DNA from: Thermogemmatispora aurantia | GTDB taxonomy: Bacteria; Chloroflexota; Ktedonobacteria; Ktedonobacterales; Ktedonobacteraceae | Length of the DNA: 64,000 nucleotides | Assembly (NCBI RefSeq): GCF_008974285.1 | Contig: NZ_BKZV01000001.1 | Coordinates: 295,319 to 359,318 of the forward strand | Direction: 5' to 3' | Shown: positions 33,938 to 43,192 of the stretch, piece after piece | Layout of the letters: every line of letters starts with the position of its first letter | How positions within the stretch are numbered: the first letter of the stretch is position 1 | The notes under the pieces: model-generated | Seen by the model: only the letters and a program-made list of their open reading frames with translations | Told to the model about the DNA's origin: nothing | Databases searched by the model: none | Translations under genes and position numbers: made by a program

Positions 33938-35044
33938 ATGCTCGATTTCGCCCCCACCGAAGAGCAGGAGGAGATTCGCAAGCTCGCTCAGAGCATCGCC
34001 CTTGATCATCTGCGGCCCCATGCCCGCAAGGCCGAGACAGAACGTGACAGTCCTAATGAGCTGCGGCTGACTCTGGCCCAAACTGGCCTGACGACTCCCT
34101 TCCCCGAGGAATATGGGGGATCTGGCCCCCTGGAAGCTGTGACCTATAGCCTGATCGCCGAGGAGCTGGCCTACGGCGACCCGGGGCTGGCGCTCAATAT
34201 CGTCGGCTCCCTGATGGGGCCGCTCACGGTCTGGCTGGCCGGCAGTCGCGAGCAACAGGAGCGCTACCTGCCCCCCTTTGGCAATTCTACCAGCGGCTAC
34301 TTGCAGCGTGGCAGCCTGGCTTTCGCCGAGCGCACCGGTGGCTATACCCTGGCAGATATCCATTTGCAAGCGCGTCGTACCAGTGATGGCTATCTCCTTA
34401 ACGGCACTAAGCGCGACGTTGTGCATGGTCAGCACGCAGATCTGCGCGTGGTCCTGGCACGCCTAGCCGAGCATGAGAGCGAGAGCGCCGAGGGCAAACT
34501 CTGCGCCTTCGTGCTTTCCGACGCTCAGGAGGGACTGAGCATTCAGGCCGAAGAGGAGAAGCTGGGGTTGCAGGCTGCTCCCAGCGCCACCTATCTCTTC
34601 AACCAGGTTCAGCTGCCAGCCGAGGCCCTGCTTGGGGAAGCAGGCAGTAGCGGCGTTGTGCGCGCTGCGACCCTCTATCAGATCTTGCGCGCCGCTATTG
34701 CCTGCGGCACCGCGCGCGCCGCCTTCGAATATTGCTCGGCCTACGCTCGCGAACGCATCGCCTTCGGGCGCCCGATTGTCTCTTACCAGGGCATCGCCTT
34801 CATTATCGCCGAGATGGCCATGAAGCTCGATGCTGCTCGCCTCCTTACCTGGCGTGCCGCTTGCTCGTGGGATCGCGGCGAAGCTGATGAGACGCTAATC
34901 TACGAGGCAGAGTGTGCCCAACGGCAGGCTGTCAAAATGGCTCAAGCGGCCACAACGGATGCGATTCAAGTCATGGGTGGAGCTGGTTTTATGCAGGACC
35001 ACCCCGCCGAAATGTGGATGCGTGATGCTGCTGCGATGGAGTGA
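33938..35044 (+). CDS. Acyl-CoA dehydrogenase-like protein, probably non-catalytic partner
   Basis: 368 aa. It has the N-terminal helical and middle beta regions of acyl-CoA dehydrogenases, but the usual TEPxxGSD flavin motif reads AERTGGYTLADI, and the chain ends at MRDAAAME, before the region that normally carries the catalytic Glu (YEGTxxIQR). It is therefore either truncated or the partner of a heteromeric dehydrogenase, as in mycobacterial FadE pairs. GAAAGGA, inside the end of the thiolase gene, precedes the ATG. Second gene of a three-gene operon. Confidence 0.85.
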   Translation: MLDFAPTEEQEEIRKLAQSIALDHLRPHARKAETERDSPNELRLTLAQTGLTTPFPEEYGGSGPLEAVTYSLIAEELAYGDPGLALNIVGSLMGPLTVWLAGSREQQERYLPPFGNSTSGYLQRGSLAFAERTGGYTLADIHLQARRTSDGYLLNGTKRDVVHGQHADLRVVLARLAEHESESAEGKLCAFVLSDAQEGLSIQAEEEKLGLQAAPSATYLFNQVQLPAEALLGEAGSSGVVRAATLYQILRAAIACGTARAAFEYCSAYARERIAFGRPIVSYQGIAFIIAEMAMKLDAARLLTWRAACSWDRGEADETLIYEAECAQRQAVKMAQAATTDAIQVMGGAGFMQDHPAEMWMRDAAAME

Positions 35045-35050
35045 TGTCCC

Positions 35051-36232
35051 ATGATCGATTTTACTCTGAGTAAAGCGCAACAGGCGGCCCGTGACTACGC
35101 CCACCAGGTGGCCCTGGAGGAGATGCGTCCGCTCTCGCTGGAATGCGACCGCACCGAAGAGATCCCTGAGTCGTTTTTCTGGAACATGCAGCGCCGTTAC
35201 TGGGGTGGTGCTGCCGCTCAAGCACGGGCCTACGGCCAGGATGAAGGCGTCAGACAGGAGAACCTGCTGAGTGTCATCTCACAGGAAGAAATGGCCTGGG
35301 GTGATGCGGCTCTGGCCACGGCTATTCCCGGGCCAGGTCTGGCGGCTCCGCCGATTCTATCGCAGGGTACCCCCGAGCAGCAGGCGCGCTTCCTGAGCAT
35401 CTATATGGATGGCCAGCTTCACTGGGGCGCCCTGGCCCTGACCGAGCCAGGCATCGGCTCCGATGTAGCTGGCATGTCGACCACCGCCGTGCTCGACGGC
35501 GATGAGTGGGTCATTAACGGCCATAAGCACTATATCACCAATGGCGCCCGTGCCGACCTGATCGTGACCTTCGCCACGATTGATAAGAGCCTGGGGCGCG
35601 AGGGCATCCGTCCTTTCGTGGTTCCCAAAGGCACGCCGGGCCTGATCGTGGGTCGCATTGAGAAGAAGATGGGTCTGCGCGCCTCCCAGACGGCAGAACT
35701 CATTTTTGACAATTGCCGCATTCCCAAAGAGAACTTGCTCGCGGGACGCGGCGAGAGGAAAGCGGGCTTCAAAGCCGCAATGGGCACACTCGACGCTACC
35801 AGGCCAATGGTGGGTGCCCTGGCGGTGGGCATCGCTCGCGCGGCTTACGAGGCGGCTTGCGAGTGGCTACGCGAGGAGCTGCCCGCCGGCTATCCTCCAC
35901 ACAAGCGGCGCGCCTGGGAGGAGGAGCTAAAGGAGCTAGGCCAAGAGATCGAGATGGCCCGTTTCCTGGTCTGGCGTGCCGCCTGGATGGCCGATCGCCG
36001 CATTCCTAACTCAAAAGAGGCTTCCATGAGCAAGGCTTATGCCGGCGCTTTGGTCATGAAAGCCACGGCCACCGCGGTGCGCATCACCGCTCCTGGCGAG
36101 GAGAGCGAGCGGAAATTGCTGATCCAGAAGTGGTTCCGCGACGCTAAGGTCTTCGATATCTTCGAGGGCACTGCCCAGATTCAGCGCCTGGTCATCGCCC
36201 GGCGCCTCTTCCCCAACATCGATATTCCTTAG
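35051..36232 (+). CDS. Acyl-CoA dehydrogenase
   Basis: 393-aa flavoprotein that oxidises acyl-CoA to the trans-2-enoyl-CoA. It has LALTEPGIGSDVAGM (flavin/substrate region), NGHKHYITNG, LRASQTAELIFDNCRIP and the C-terminal FDIFEGTAQIQRLVIARRLF with the catalytic Glu. The first ~100 residues are somewhat unlike common family members. It starts 6 bp after the preceding dehydrogenase-like gene, with GATGGAG at good distance. The complete motif set supports this subunit as the catalytic one of a pair. Confidence 0.93.
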   Translation: MIDFTLSKAQQAARDYAHQVALEEMRPLSLECDRTEEIPESFFWNMQRRYWGGAAAQARAYGQDEGVRQENLLSVISQEEMAWGDAALATAIPGPGLAAPPILSQGTPEQQARFLSIYMDGQLHWGALALTEPGIGSDVAGMSTTAVLDGDEWVINGHKHYITNGARADLIVTFATIDKSLGREGIRPFVVPKGTPGLIVGRIEKKMGLRASQTAELIFDNCRIPKENLLAGRGERKAGFKAAMGTLDATRPMVGALAVGIARAAYEAACEWLREELPAGYPPHKRRAWEEELKELGQEIEMARFLVWRAAWMADRRIPNSKEASMSKAYAGALVMKATATAVRITAPGEESERKLLIQKWFRDAKVFDIFEGTAQIQRLVIARRLFPNIDIP

Positions 36233-36599
36233 TAAGCTGGGAAAGGAAGGGAGGAAGGCGGGCCTCGGGCTGTTGAATGGCTGATCAGCTAGCGGCCTTG
36301 CCCGCCTCCTCTCGCCGTCGTGCGGCTCCAGTGGCCAGCAGTAGGCAAAAAAAACGGCACTGTCGAAAGCCTTCGATGCTGTGCGATCCGGCCCCCGTCC
36401 TGGCCCGCGGTTGGTCTGGAAAGGTGGGAACCCGCGAGAGCAGCTTCCTGCGCTCTCCCCCAGTGCATTGCCCACCATCCCCCTTCGTGCTCATGGGTCC
36501 CTTCTTTCTCTCCCACCTCGTCCAGGGTCAGCTGGCCAGCGCTCAGTTTCCCCGCACTGACCGGGCCGAGGCCCTCCGACATGTGCCGCCTTGTTGACC
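36233..36599. other. Convergent intergenic region
   Basis: No gene seen. AGGCGGGC (36256-36263) and GCCCGCCT (36300-36307) can pair; an A8 run near 36347-36354 reads as a T-tract on the leftward strand and may belong to a terminator of the 66-aa gene. Confidence 0.4.
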
Positions 36600-36800
36600 T
36601 TAGCGCGTGGCTTCTTCCTCGTCGAACTGCTCTTCTTCGTCCGACAGGTCAAGCATTTCTTCGTCAAGCCACTCGTCCAGGTCGCGATAGTCGCGCTTGA
36701 CGAGGCGACGCCGCCCCTCAAGTTCGCGCTCACGTTCCCGCTTGAATTTGAAGCGGGAGCGCTTCATGTCGACGCGCTTGTCACGCAGCTTTCCTCGCAC
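36600..36800 (-). CDS. Small highly charged protein
   Basis: 66 aa. The N-terminal half is very basic (RGKLRDKRVDMKRSRFKFKRERERELEGRRR) and the C-terminal half very acidic (WLDEEMLDLSDEEEQFDEEEATR). A Shine-Dalgarno GGAGG lies 7 nt before a GTG start, which makes it a real gene despite its length. No membrane segment or domain is recognised. The charge layout suggests a nucleic-acid- or ribosome-binding protein, but that is a guess. Confidence 0.65.
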   Translation of the reverse strand: MRGKLRDKRVDMKRSRFKFKRERERELEGRRRLVKRDYRDLDEWLDEEMLDLSDEEEQFDEEEATR

Positions 36801-37507
36801 GCTCTCACCTCCTCTCTACACGGGATTGGCACAGCATTGAACCAGGCACCACCGGACAGAGGCCTCAGCGTGACATCCCTGCAACGCACAAACCTCTCCG
36901 TCAGCGCAGGCCGCTTCATCTTGTGTACAGAGTGCATTCCAGATCAGAACAAAGAGCTAACCTGGTAAGGATCGGAGCAGAGGAATCGTGCAGCATGGTA
37001 AATGCCAGGCCCATACCGTCCTCACATCATCAGAGCAGCGAATCCTTCCCTTCCTGGAGGAGAACTGAAGACACGACGGGAGAAAACACAGGGGAAGCCA
37101 GCAGCCGACATCTACTTCCTCGGTCTGCCAGGCTCTGTCGTCGATAGGAGGGAACCTTTATCATTGTCGCACCCTCACGAGGGTTGTCTTCCGTAGAGTA
37201 GACCTCCTCGTAGGCGTCACTCCTGCGCATGGTTCCTGCACTGGACTGAGAAATAAGCATAAAAGTCTGAGAATGAGTGTACCTACAGGACCACTAAAAG
37301 TCAAGAGCCTCTTCGCCGTTCTTTCCTTTCCATCCTGTCAGTTCAGCCCGCCGCTCTCTGTCTACCTCAGCCAGTGGCCAAGACGGTGGGTGGGGAGAGG
37401 AAGGCGTCCAGTCCAGCACCATCCAGGCGGGAAACACGCCAGGCTCCGCTGGCCTCCGCGGCCAGCGCGATAGGGAGCGTGCTCCCGCCCTTCTGTCTCA
37501 GTGCGGC
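36801..37507. other. 707-bp region without a convincing gene
   Basis: Only weak, short reading frames. ACCCTC-AC-GAGGGT (37171-37184) is a small perfect hairpin. Nothing else is supported. Confidence 0.4.
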
Positions 37508-37885
37508 TCAGGTGCGATAGTTCCAGCTATCCGTCAGAAAGATTTTTAGCAGCCCGCGGGCGATCAAGGCCGCGATCACCACCTCGATTACAATCATCGT
37601 GATCCATAGCCAGGCCAGAGGAATCCCCTGGTGAGCCGCCGCGGATTCCGTATTAAAGGAAGTCGTCACCAGCAGAGTGATTAAGAGCACTAGAGGCACC
37701 AAGAAAAGGGCCACCGAAGCCAGAATAACGAAGGCCGGAATGGCAATGCGCCACCAGCCAGAATCCTGCAGGCTCTCCGTCTTCGCCGTGCCAAAGGCAT
37801 GGCGCTCTTCCGTTGGCTGCCCCCTCGTTCCCGTGGGCTGGGTGCCAGCGCCTGTGGTGGCAGCCTGCTGTTCCTGTGCGCTCAT
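37508..37885 (-). CDS. Small membrane protein
   Basis: 125 aa. Residues 1-45 are polar (QATTGAGTQPTGTRG-like, Gln/Thr/Gly-rich). Two membrane segments follow: IAIPAFVILASVALFLVPLVLLITLLVTT (~47-76) and LAWLWITMIVIEVVIAALIARGLL (~89-112). The C-terminus is short and charged. AAAGAGGGG lies 7 nt before the ATG. No family is recognised; the function is unknown. Confidence 0.7.
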   Translation of the reverse strand: MSAQEQQAATTGAGTQPTGTRGQPTEERHAFGTAKTESLQDSGWWRIAIPAFVILASVALFLVPLVLLITLLVTTSFNTESAAAHQGIPLAWLWITMIVIEVVIAALIARGLLKIFLTDSWNYRT

Positions 37886-38172
37886 CGAGAAACCCCTCTT
37901 TCCATAAGGCGTGATGATGGCTGGTTTCAGTATACCATATCACCGCCCCAAGACCGTCGCATTACACCGCCCGTTTCTTGCGCAATCCAGCCCGAGAGAT
38001 TATCCTCCCTCTCGTGGGCCACATAGCCAGCACTCAAGGGAATAGCCAATAATAACCCATCGTCAACAGGTCCAGCCGCTGGCTTTAGGCTCAGTCAGGG
38101 CCTGGGCCCGGCTCTGCCCTTGATAACCATGAGCCAGACCAGTCTCATTGTATCCAGAAAGGAGGGGTTCCC

Positions 38173-38886
38173 CTGAAGAGAAGACTGCGCTTTACGCATT
38201 GGGCGGAGCACCTGCTCGATCTACTCTTTCCTCCATGCTGCGCCGGCTGCACCAGTAGAGGCAGCCTGCTCTGTCCCGCCTGCCTGCGCGCGATCGCTCG
38301 CTTACAGGAGCAGCGCTGCGCGCGTTGTGCCCTGCCATGTCGCGGCGCTACCTGCCGGCGTTGCCGTTTCTCCAGTTCCAGCCTGTACACCCTGCAGGCC
38401 GTCGCTCTTTACGAGGAGCCGCTGCGGACCTGTATCCAGCATCTGAAATATCGAGGGATCACACGCCTGGCCCAGCCTCTAGGAAATATGCTTGCCGCTT
38501 GCTATCGCCGCTACCATCTGCGCGCCGACCTCGTAATCGCTGTACCGCTGCACGCCGAGCGCGAGCGCCTGCGCGGCTACAACCATGCCCGCCTTCTGGC
38601 CGACGTCTGCGCGCACGAGCTGGGGCTTCCTTGTGCCCATCCGCTGCTACAACGGGTGCGGGCCACTGCCGCTCAGGCCGGCCTCTCCAGCAGCGAGCGT
38701 CGGCAGAACGTGGTTGGCGCCTTCCAGTGCCAACCCCAGTGGAGCGCCCTCCCACTTTCAGGCAGCACCATCCTGCTGATTGATGACGTCTGCACGACAG
38801 GGGCAACGCTGGAAGCCTGTACTACAGCGCTTCTTCAGAGAGGGGCAGGCAGAGTGCAGGCCCTCGTCCTGGCTACCCCTGACTAG
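38173..38886 (+). CDS. comF: ComF family phosphoribosyltransferase-like protein, CTG start
   Basis: About 237 aa. It starts at a CTG (38173): AAAGGAGGGG puts GGAGG exactly 7 nt upstream, and there is no ATG, GTG or TTG in this frame between the preceding in-frame stop (38086) and the zinc ribbon. The N-terminus carries LLDLLFPPCCAGC...LCPAC, the zinc ribbon typical of ComF, plus CARCALPCRGATCRRC. The C-terminal half has the phosphoribosyltransferase loop ILLIDDVCTTGATLEAC. ComF helps move DNA into the cell in competent bacteria. Its 3' end overlaps the convergent lipoprotein gene by 14 nt. The first in-frame ATG (38488) would remove the zinc ribbon. Confidence 0.8.
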   Translation: MKRRLRFTHWAEHLLDLLFPPCCAGCTSRGSLLCPACLRAIARLQEQRCARCALPCRGATCRRCRFSSSSLYTLQAVALYEEPLRTCIQHLKYRGITRLAQPLGNMLAACYRRYHLRADLVIAVPLHAERERLRGYNHARLLADVCAHELGLPCAHPLLQRVRATAAQAGLSSSERRQNVVGAFQCQPQWSALPLSGSTILLIDDVCTTGATLEACTTALLQRGAGRVQALVLATPD

Positions 38887-39835
38887 CCTGGCCAGGAATG
38901 GCCACTACAATGGCCCCCGGGTTCTCGACACCCGTTGGTCCGACAGAGAAAATCGCATAGGTGATGCCCTTCATTGAATGGAGATTCTGGCGCGCGAGCG
39001 AGGAGCTGTCAGTGTAAGAGGTCCCTTTCACCGTGGCCAGCAACTGAAACTGCTGATCGACATCAGAGATTTGCCGATAGACTTCATAGGCCACCGCATG
39101 TTGACCAGTCTGCCAGGTCAAAACGATGGCCCCATCCGCCCCAAAATGATAGCTGCCGTTTCTGGGGGCTGCTGGAATCTCTGAGGCTGTAATCCATCGG
39201 ATGCGCGCATTGAAAGTTACAACGACATCGCTGGCATTGGCGTTGATGAAAGCCGAAGGGTTGTAGTACTGCTCGTAGTGGACCGTGAACTGCTCTTTGA
39301 ACAAGGTCCCTTCAAAGGTAATGGAGACAGTACCGGCCTGTGAATCAACATTCTGGCTATAGGTGATCTGCACTCCCCCATTGGCAGCTCGCTCAAGATG
39401 GGCACTGACAGGCGAGACACCAGGGCTGTAGACTTTCATGTTGCTGTTACTGTCGATTACGAAGAGCAGATGGCGCAACTCCTCGGTGATTTCAGCGCGA
39501 ATGGTCCCATCATCAAGGGGAGTGACATCGCTGTCGCTGATGACGACCCCCCGGGCAAGGGTGAACTGTAGAGGAAGAACCAGCACAAAGTTGCCAGGCA
39601 CATGCAGGTCCGCCCCATCCCAGACCGGCGCTGGCGGGGCTGTAGCCTCAATACCAGCAGTCGCCGTGCTGGTGACGGCCCCAACGGTTGCGGTAGCTAT
39701 AACCTCCTGCGAAGCGGTCGTACCCTGCTGGCCAGCAGAATTAGCACACGCCGCAGTCACGAGCAGGAGACCCAGAGCCAGCCCGGCAACTACAAGCCTA
39801 AGTGTTCGCCAGCAAGATATCCGGCAAACGGTCAT
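38873..39835 (-). CDS. Predicted lipoprotein of unknown function
   Basis: ~320 aa. The N-terminus is an export signal: basic start, then LRLVVAGLALGLLLVTAAC with a lipobox (TAAC), so the Cys would be lipid-anchored. A Thr/Ala-rich stretch follows, then a domain with LHVPGNFVLVLPLQFTLARG, and a C-terminal fibronectin-like segment (VLTWQTGQHAVAYEVYRQIS). ATG at 39835 fits the length of a lipoprotein signal; a GTG at 39889 is an in-frame alternative, without a good ribosome site. Its 3' end overlaps comF by 14 nt. No family is recognised. Confidence 0.75.
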   Translation of the reverse strand: MTVCRISCWRTLRLVVAGLALGLLLVTAACANSAGQQGTTASQEVIATATVGAVTSTATAGIEATAPPAPVWDGADLHVPGNFVLVLPLQFTLARGVVISDSDVTPLDDGTIRAEITEELRHLLFVIDSNSNMKVYSPGVSPVSAHLERAANGGVQITYSQNVDSQAGTVSITFEGTLFKEQFTVHYEQYYNPSAFINANASDVVVTFNARIRWITASEIPAAPRNGSYHFGADGAIVLTWQTGQHAVAYEVYRQISDVDQQFQLLATVKGTSYTDSSSLARQNLHSMKGITYAIFSVGPTGVENPGAIVVAIPGQASQG

Positions 39836-40122
39836 TTGTCGCTCATCTACTTTTTGAAACATTTTACTGGCTATATTCACTATCCGCACTGCGAGAGAAA
39901 ATAGCTCCGGGAGGAGGAGGCCGTTCCGTTCACCGATGAACAGCCCTGGAACAGAGAGTACTATACCTGAGAGGTGGACCCCCTGCCAGAGCAGTTACTA
40001 GACAGCTACTAAACAGACCGGGGCAGCGCAGACGATGCCTTTTTCTTCCCCCACAGGCAACCCCAGCCTTGCGCACGGATGGCGCGCTTACTATCTGTTC
40101 ACAGGCTGCCTAGTAGCTGCCG

Positions 40123-40151
40123 TTGTCCCAATCTGGCTTGCCCCCTACAAT
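40123..40151 (+). promoter_or_regulatory. Candidate GH48 promoter
   Basis: TTGTCC (40123-40128), 17-bp spacer, TACAAT (40146-40151). The paired operator lies ~55 bp downstream of the -10. Confidence 0.55.
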
Positions 40152-40205
40152 AAGGGTACTACCAGTTGACCTTCGAGTTGTTTGCCTTTTTTAAGCAACG
40201 TTTCC

Positions 40206-40229
40206 GTAACCGGTCACGTAAGCGGTTGC
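40206..40229. promoter_or_regulatory. Paired 12-bp dyad operator candidate upstream of GH48
   Basis: GTAACCGGTCAC (40206-40217) followed directly by GTAAGCGGTTGC (40218-40229). Both are near-palindromes of GTAACCGGTTAC, the form of LacI-family operators. A second pair of the same layout lies at 49532-49555. Confidence 0.6.
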
Positions 40230-40486
40230 GAGAAGGCGAGCAGGAACAGGCAAACGAGACGGAAGAGCAGAGAGGTCAAGAGAGGCCCACTGGCCTCGTC
40301 AGAAGGTGAAAGGAGGTGAGAGCGAGCAGGTATGCTGCTCGGAGCTGTTCCGAAGGGAACGGCCCTGCTCCCGTCCCGGAGAACGAGCAGAAGGCAGCGC
40401 TGCATACCGTATCTTGCGAGCAAGAGGGCAGCAAGGAGACCTGCCATTGAAGATTGCCGACGCAGTCTGATAGCAAGGAGGTTAGT

Positions 40487-43072
40487 GTGAATCGTAAAAG
40501 GATTTTGCGCACCGCGTCGCTGGCGCTGGTGATGCTCGCCCTCCTAGCTGGAGGAGTACTGGGCTTGCAGCAGTTATCAGTTACGCGAGCGGCCAACCAG
40601 AGCGCCAGTGCTGCCCAAGCCACATCGGTCTACACGCAACGCTTTCTGACGCTCTATAACGAGATCAAGAACCCGGCGAACGGTTACTTCAGCTCGCTGG
40701 GAATTCCCTATCACTCAGTAGAGACTCTGATCGTTGAGGCCCCTGACTACGGGCACGAGACGACCTCTGAGACCTTCAGCTTCTGGATCTGGCTGGAGGC
40801 GACCTATGGCGAGGTGACGGGCAACTGGCAGCCCTTCATCAACGCCTGGCAGACAATGGATAAGTATATGATTCCGGCGCATTCGGACCAGCCGACCAAC
40901 AGTGGCTACAACCCCAGTAGCCCTGCTCAGTATGCTCCGGAGTCGCCTAACATCACTGATTACCCGACCCAGCTCGATCCGAGCGTGCCAGTTGGGCAGG
41001 ACCCACTTTTCAACGAGCTGCAGCAGACCTACGGCACGCCTGACATCTACGGCATGCCATGGCTGCTCGACACTGATAACTGGTACGGCTACGGCCACTG
41101 CGGCGACGGCACGACCAAGCCTTCCTTTATCAACTCCTATCAGCGCGGCTCGTCGGAGTCGGTTTGGAACACGGTCGTTCACCCCGAGTGTGAGACCTTC
41201 ACCTGGGGCAGCAACGACGGTACCGGCTTCTTGAGTCTTTTCAATAAGCCAGCCCCTGGCGGCAGCTATCAGCAACAGTGGCGCTACACCGACGCGCCTG
41301 ACGCCGATGCACGTACTGTGCAGGCCGCTTACTGGGCCTACACCTGGGCTAGTGCGCAGGGCCAGGAGAGCACAATCGCGCCAGAGATCGCAGAAGCTGC
41401 CAAGATGGGCGACTATCTGCGTTATAGCCTGTTCGACAAGTACTTTAAGACGATGGGCTGCCAGAGCCCAAGCTGCCCAGCAGGCACTGGCAAGAACAGC
41501 GCTACTTATCTGCTTGGATGGTACTACGCCTGGGGCGGTGCCCTGCCCTCGGCTGGTAATTGGGCCTGGCGTATCGGCTCCAGCTCGGCTCACCAGGGCT
41601 ATCAAAACCCGCTGGCCGCCTGGGCACTGAGCAACGTCCCTGCGCTTGAGCCAAAGTCGCCGACTGCCCCGAGCGACTGGGCAACTAGCCTGCAGCGACA
41701 ACTGCAATTCTACGAGTGGCTCCAGTCCGCTGAGGGTGCTATTGCAGGCGGTGCGACGAACAGCTGGAATGGCAATTACAGCGCTCCACCTGCCGGTGAT
41801 CCGACATTCTACGGCATGGCCTACGACTGGGAGCCGGTCTATCATAATCCTCCCAGCAATAACTGGTTCGGCTACCAGGCCTGGTCGATGGAGCGTCTGG
41901 CTGAGTACTACTATGTGACCGGCGACGCAACGGCCAAGTCGATCCTCGATAAGTGGGTCGCCTGGGCCAAGTCGGTGACAACGGTCAACTCGAACGGCAC
42001 CTACTCGATCCCCTCGACCCTGAACTGGAGCGGTCAGCCCTCGCAGAACTGGACAGCAAACTCAACGCCGGTGCCCAACACGAACCTCCACGTGACAGTG
42101 GTCGATACGACTACCGACGTGGGCGTGACGGCAGCGCTGGCCAAGACCCTGCTCTTCTACGCCGCGAAGTCGGGTGATACCTCTTCGCGCACACTGGCCC
42201 AGACGCTGCTGGACGATATGTGGAACGACTACTCGGATAGCATCGGTATCTCCAATCCCGAGACTCGCACTGACTATAGCAACTTCAATGCTTCTGCGTA
42301 CATTCCTGCTGGTTGGACCGGCAAGAATGCTCAGGGCGCGACGTTGAACTCGTCGACGACCTTCTTGACCGAGCGCCCGAAGTATACACAGGACCCGAAC
42401 TGGCCCAAGGTGCAGGCTTACCTGAACGGTGGCCCCGCTCCTACGTTCAACTACCATCGCTTCTGGGCGCAGGCCGATATCGCAATGGCGATGGCCGACG
42501 TGGACATCCTCTTCCCGCCCTCTTCTTCGGGTACGCCCACGCCGACCGCGACGGCCACTAGCACACCAGGAGCGACGCCGACGGCTACCAGCACACCAAC
42601 GGCCACTCCAACCCCACAGCCTACCGTGACCCCAACGGCGACGGCCACCAGCACTCCGACGCCTACCCCGACGCCACGACCTACCGTGACGCCTACCCCG
42701 AGTCCGACTCCAAGTCCGACTCCAAGTCCGACGCCTACGGCGGGCCTGAGCTGTCGGGTGCAATACGTGATCACGGGCCAGTGGCCGGGCGGCTTTGGCG
42801 CGATGATCAATATCACGAATACGGGGACGACGACGATCAACGGCTGGACGTTGCAGTTTAGTTTCCCGAATGGGCAGACGGTGACGCAGGGCTGGAACGG
42901 GAGCTTTAGCCAGTCGGGGAGCACGGTGACAGTGACGAACCTGTCCTACAATGGGACGATCCCGCCGGGGACGACGCTGAGCAATGCGCCGGGCTTCAAC
43001 GGGACGTGGACAGGGACGAACTCGCCGCCGACCTCCTTTACGCTCAACGGCGTAACCTGTAGTACCAGTTGA
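40487..43072 (+). CDS. GH48 cellobiohydrolase with CBM2
   Basis: 861-aa secreted exoglucanase. Signal peptide ~1-36 ([21 protein letters not shown]). GH48 domain ~37-679, with [18 protein letters not shown]; the Glu of TSE is the general acid of GH48 enzymes. A Thr/Pro linker with 12-bp repeats follows (~680-752), then CBM2 (~753-861). GH48 enzymes release cellobiose processively from cellulose chain ends and are the core enzyme of most bacterial cellulase sets. GTG at 40487 follows AAGGAGG. The CBM2 coding DNA is nearly identical to that of the GH9 gene. First gene of the cellulase island. Confidence 0.95.
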   Translation: MNRKRILRTASLALVMLALLAGGVLGLQQLSVTRAANQSASAAQATSVYTQRFLTLYNEIKNPANGYFSSLGIPYHSVETLIVEAPDYGHETTSETFSFWIWLEATYGEVTGNWQPFINAWQTMDKYMIPAHSDQPTNSGYNPSSPAQYAPESPNITDYPTQLDPSVPVGQDPLFNELQQTYGTPDIYGMPWLLDTDNWYGYGHCGDGTTKPSFINSYQRGSSESVWNTVVHPECETFTWGSNDGTGFLSLFNKPAPGGSYQQQWRYTDAPDADARTVQAAYWAYTWASAQGQESTIAPEIAEAAKMGDYLRYSLFDKYFKTMGCQSPSCPAGTGKNSATYLLGWYYAWGGALPSAGNWAWRIGSSSAHQGYQNPLAAWALSNVPALEPKSPTAPSDWATSLQRQLQFYEWLQSAEGAIAGGATNSWNGNYSAPPAGDPTFYGMAYDWEPVYHNPPSNNWFGYQAWSMERLAEYYYVTGDATAKSILDKWVAWAKSVTTVNSNGTYSIPSTLNWSGQPSQNWTANSTPVPNTNLHVTVVDTTTDVGVTAALAKTLLFYAAKSGDTSSRTLAQTLLDDMWNDYSDSIGISNPETRTDYSNFNASAYIPAGWTGKNAQGATLNSSTTFLTERPKYTQDPNWPKVQAYLNGGPAPTFNYHRFWAQADIAMAMADVDILFPPSSSGTPTPTATATSTPGATPTATSTPTATPTPQPTVTPTATATSTPTPTPTPRPTVTPTPSPTPSPTPSPTPTAGLSCRVQYVITGQWPGGFGAMINITNTGTTTINGWTLQFSFPNGQTVTQGWNGSFSQSGSTVTVTNLSYNGTIPPGTTLSNAPGFNGTWTGTNSPPTSFTLNGVTCSTS
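42727..43063. repeat. CBM2 segment shared in inverted orientation (GH48 copy)
   Basis: From the last linker repeats to near the stop, this DNA matches the reverse complement of ~44902-45240 with only a few differences; I saw two coding changes, Met-Val and Thr-Ile. It is a long inverted repeat, indicating recent exchange between two cellulase genes. Confidence 0.85.
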
Positions 43073-43192
43073 GCTACAGCTGTATCAGCCTGCTTGAAGC
43101 CAAGGATCGGTGAGGTGAAGGCGGCGGAGTGCTCCGCCGCCTTCATCCATTTTTAAAGTCAACAATTCATTCGAAACGCAGGAGTTCAAGGC

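Larger units (their letters stand above)
39890..40486. other. Control region of the GH48 gene
   Basis: Nearly 600 bp without a gene. Promoter 40123-40151 and paired dyad 40206-40229 (annotated) precede a ~330-nt leader. The rest shows nothing recognisable. Confidence 0.55.

Noticed and set aside
33428-34435. 335-aa reading frame on the - strand
   Set aside because: Antisense to the thiolase and acyl-CoA dehydrogenase genes, without domain features.
37030-37260. 76-aa reading frame on the - strand
   Set aside because: Its first ~40 residues look plausible but the second half looks random, and the ribosome site is weak.
40715-41845. 376-aa reading frame on the - strand
   Set aside because: Antisense to the GH48 catalytic domain; a by-product of GC-rich codon use.
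42540-42740. Short direct repeats resembling a CRISPR array
   Set aside because: They are in frame and encode the Thr/Pro linker of GH48; there are no unique spacers.
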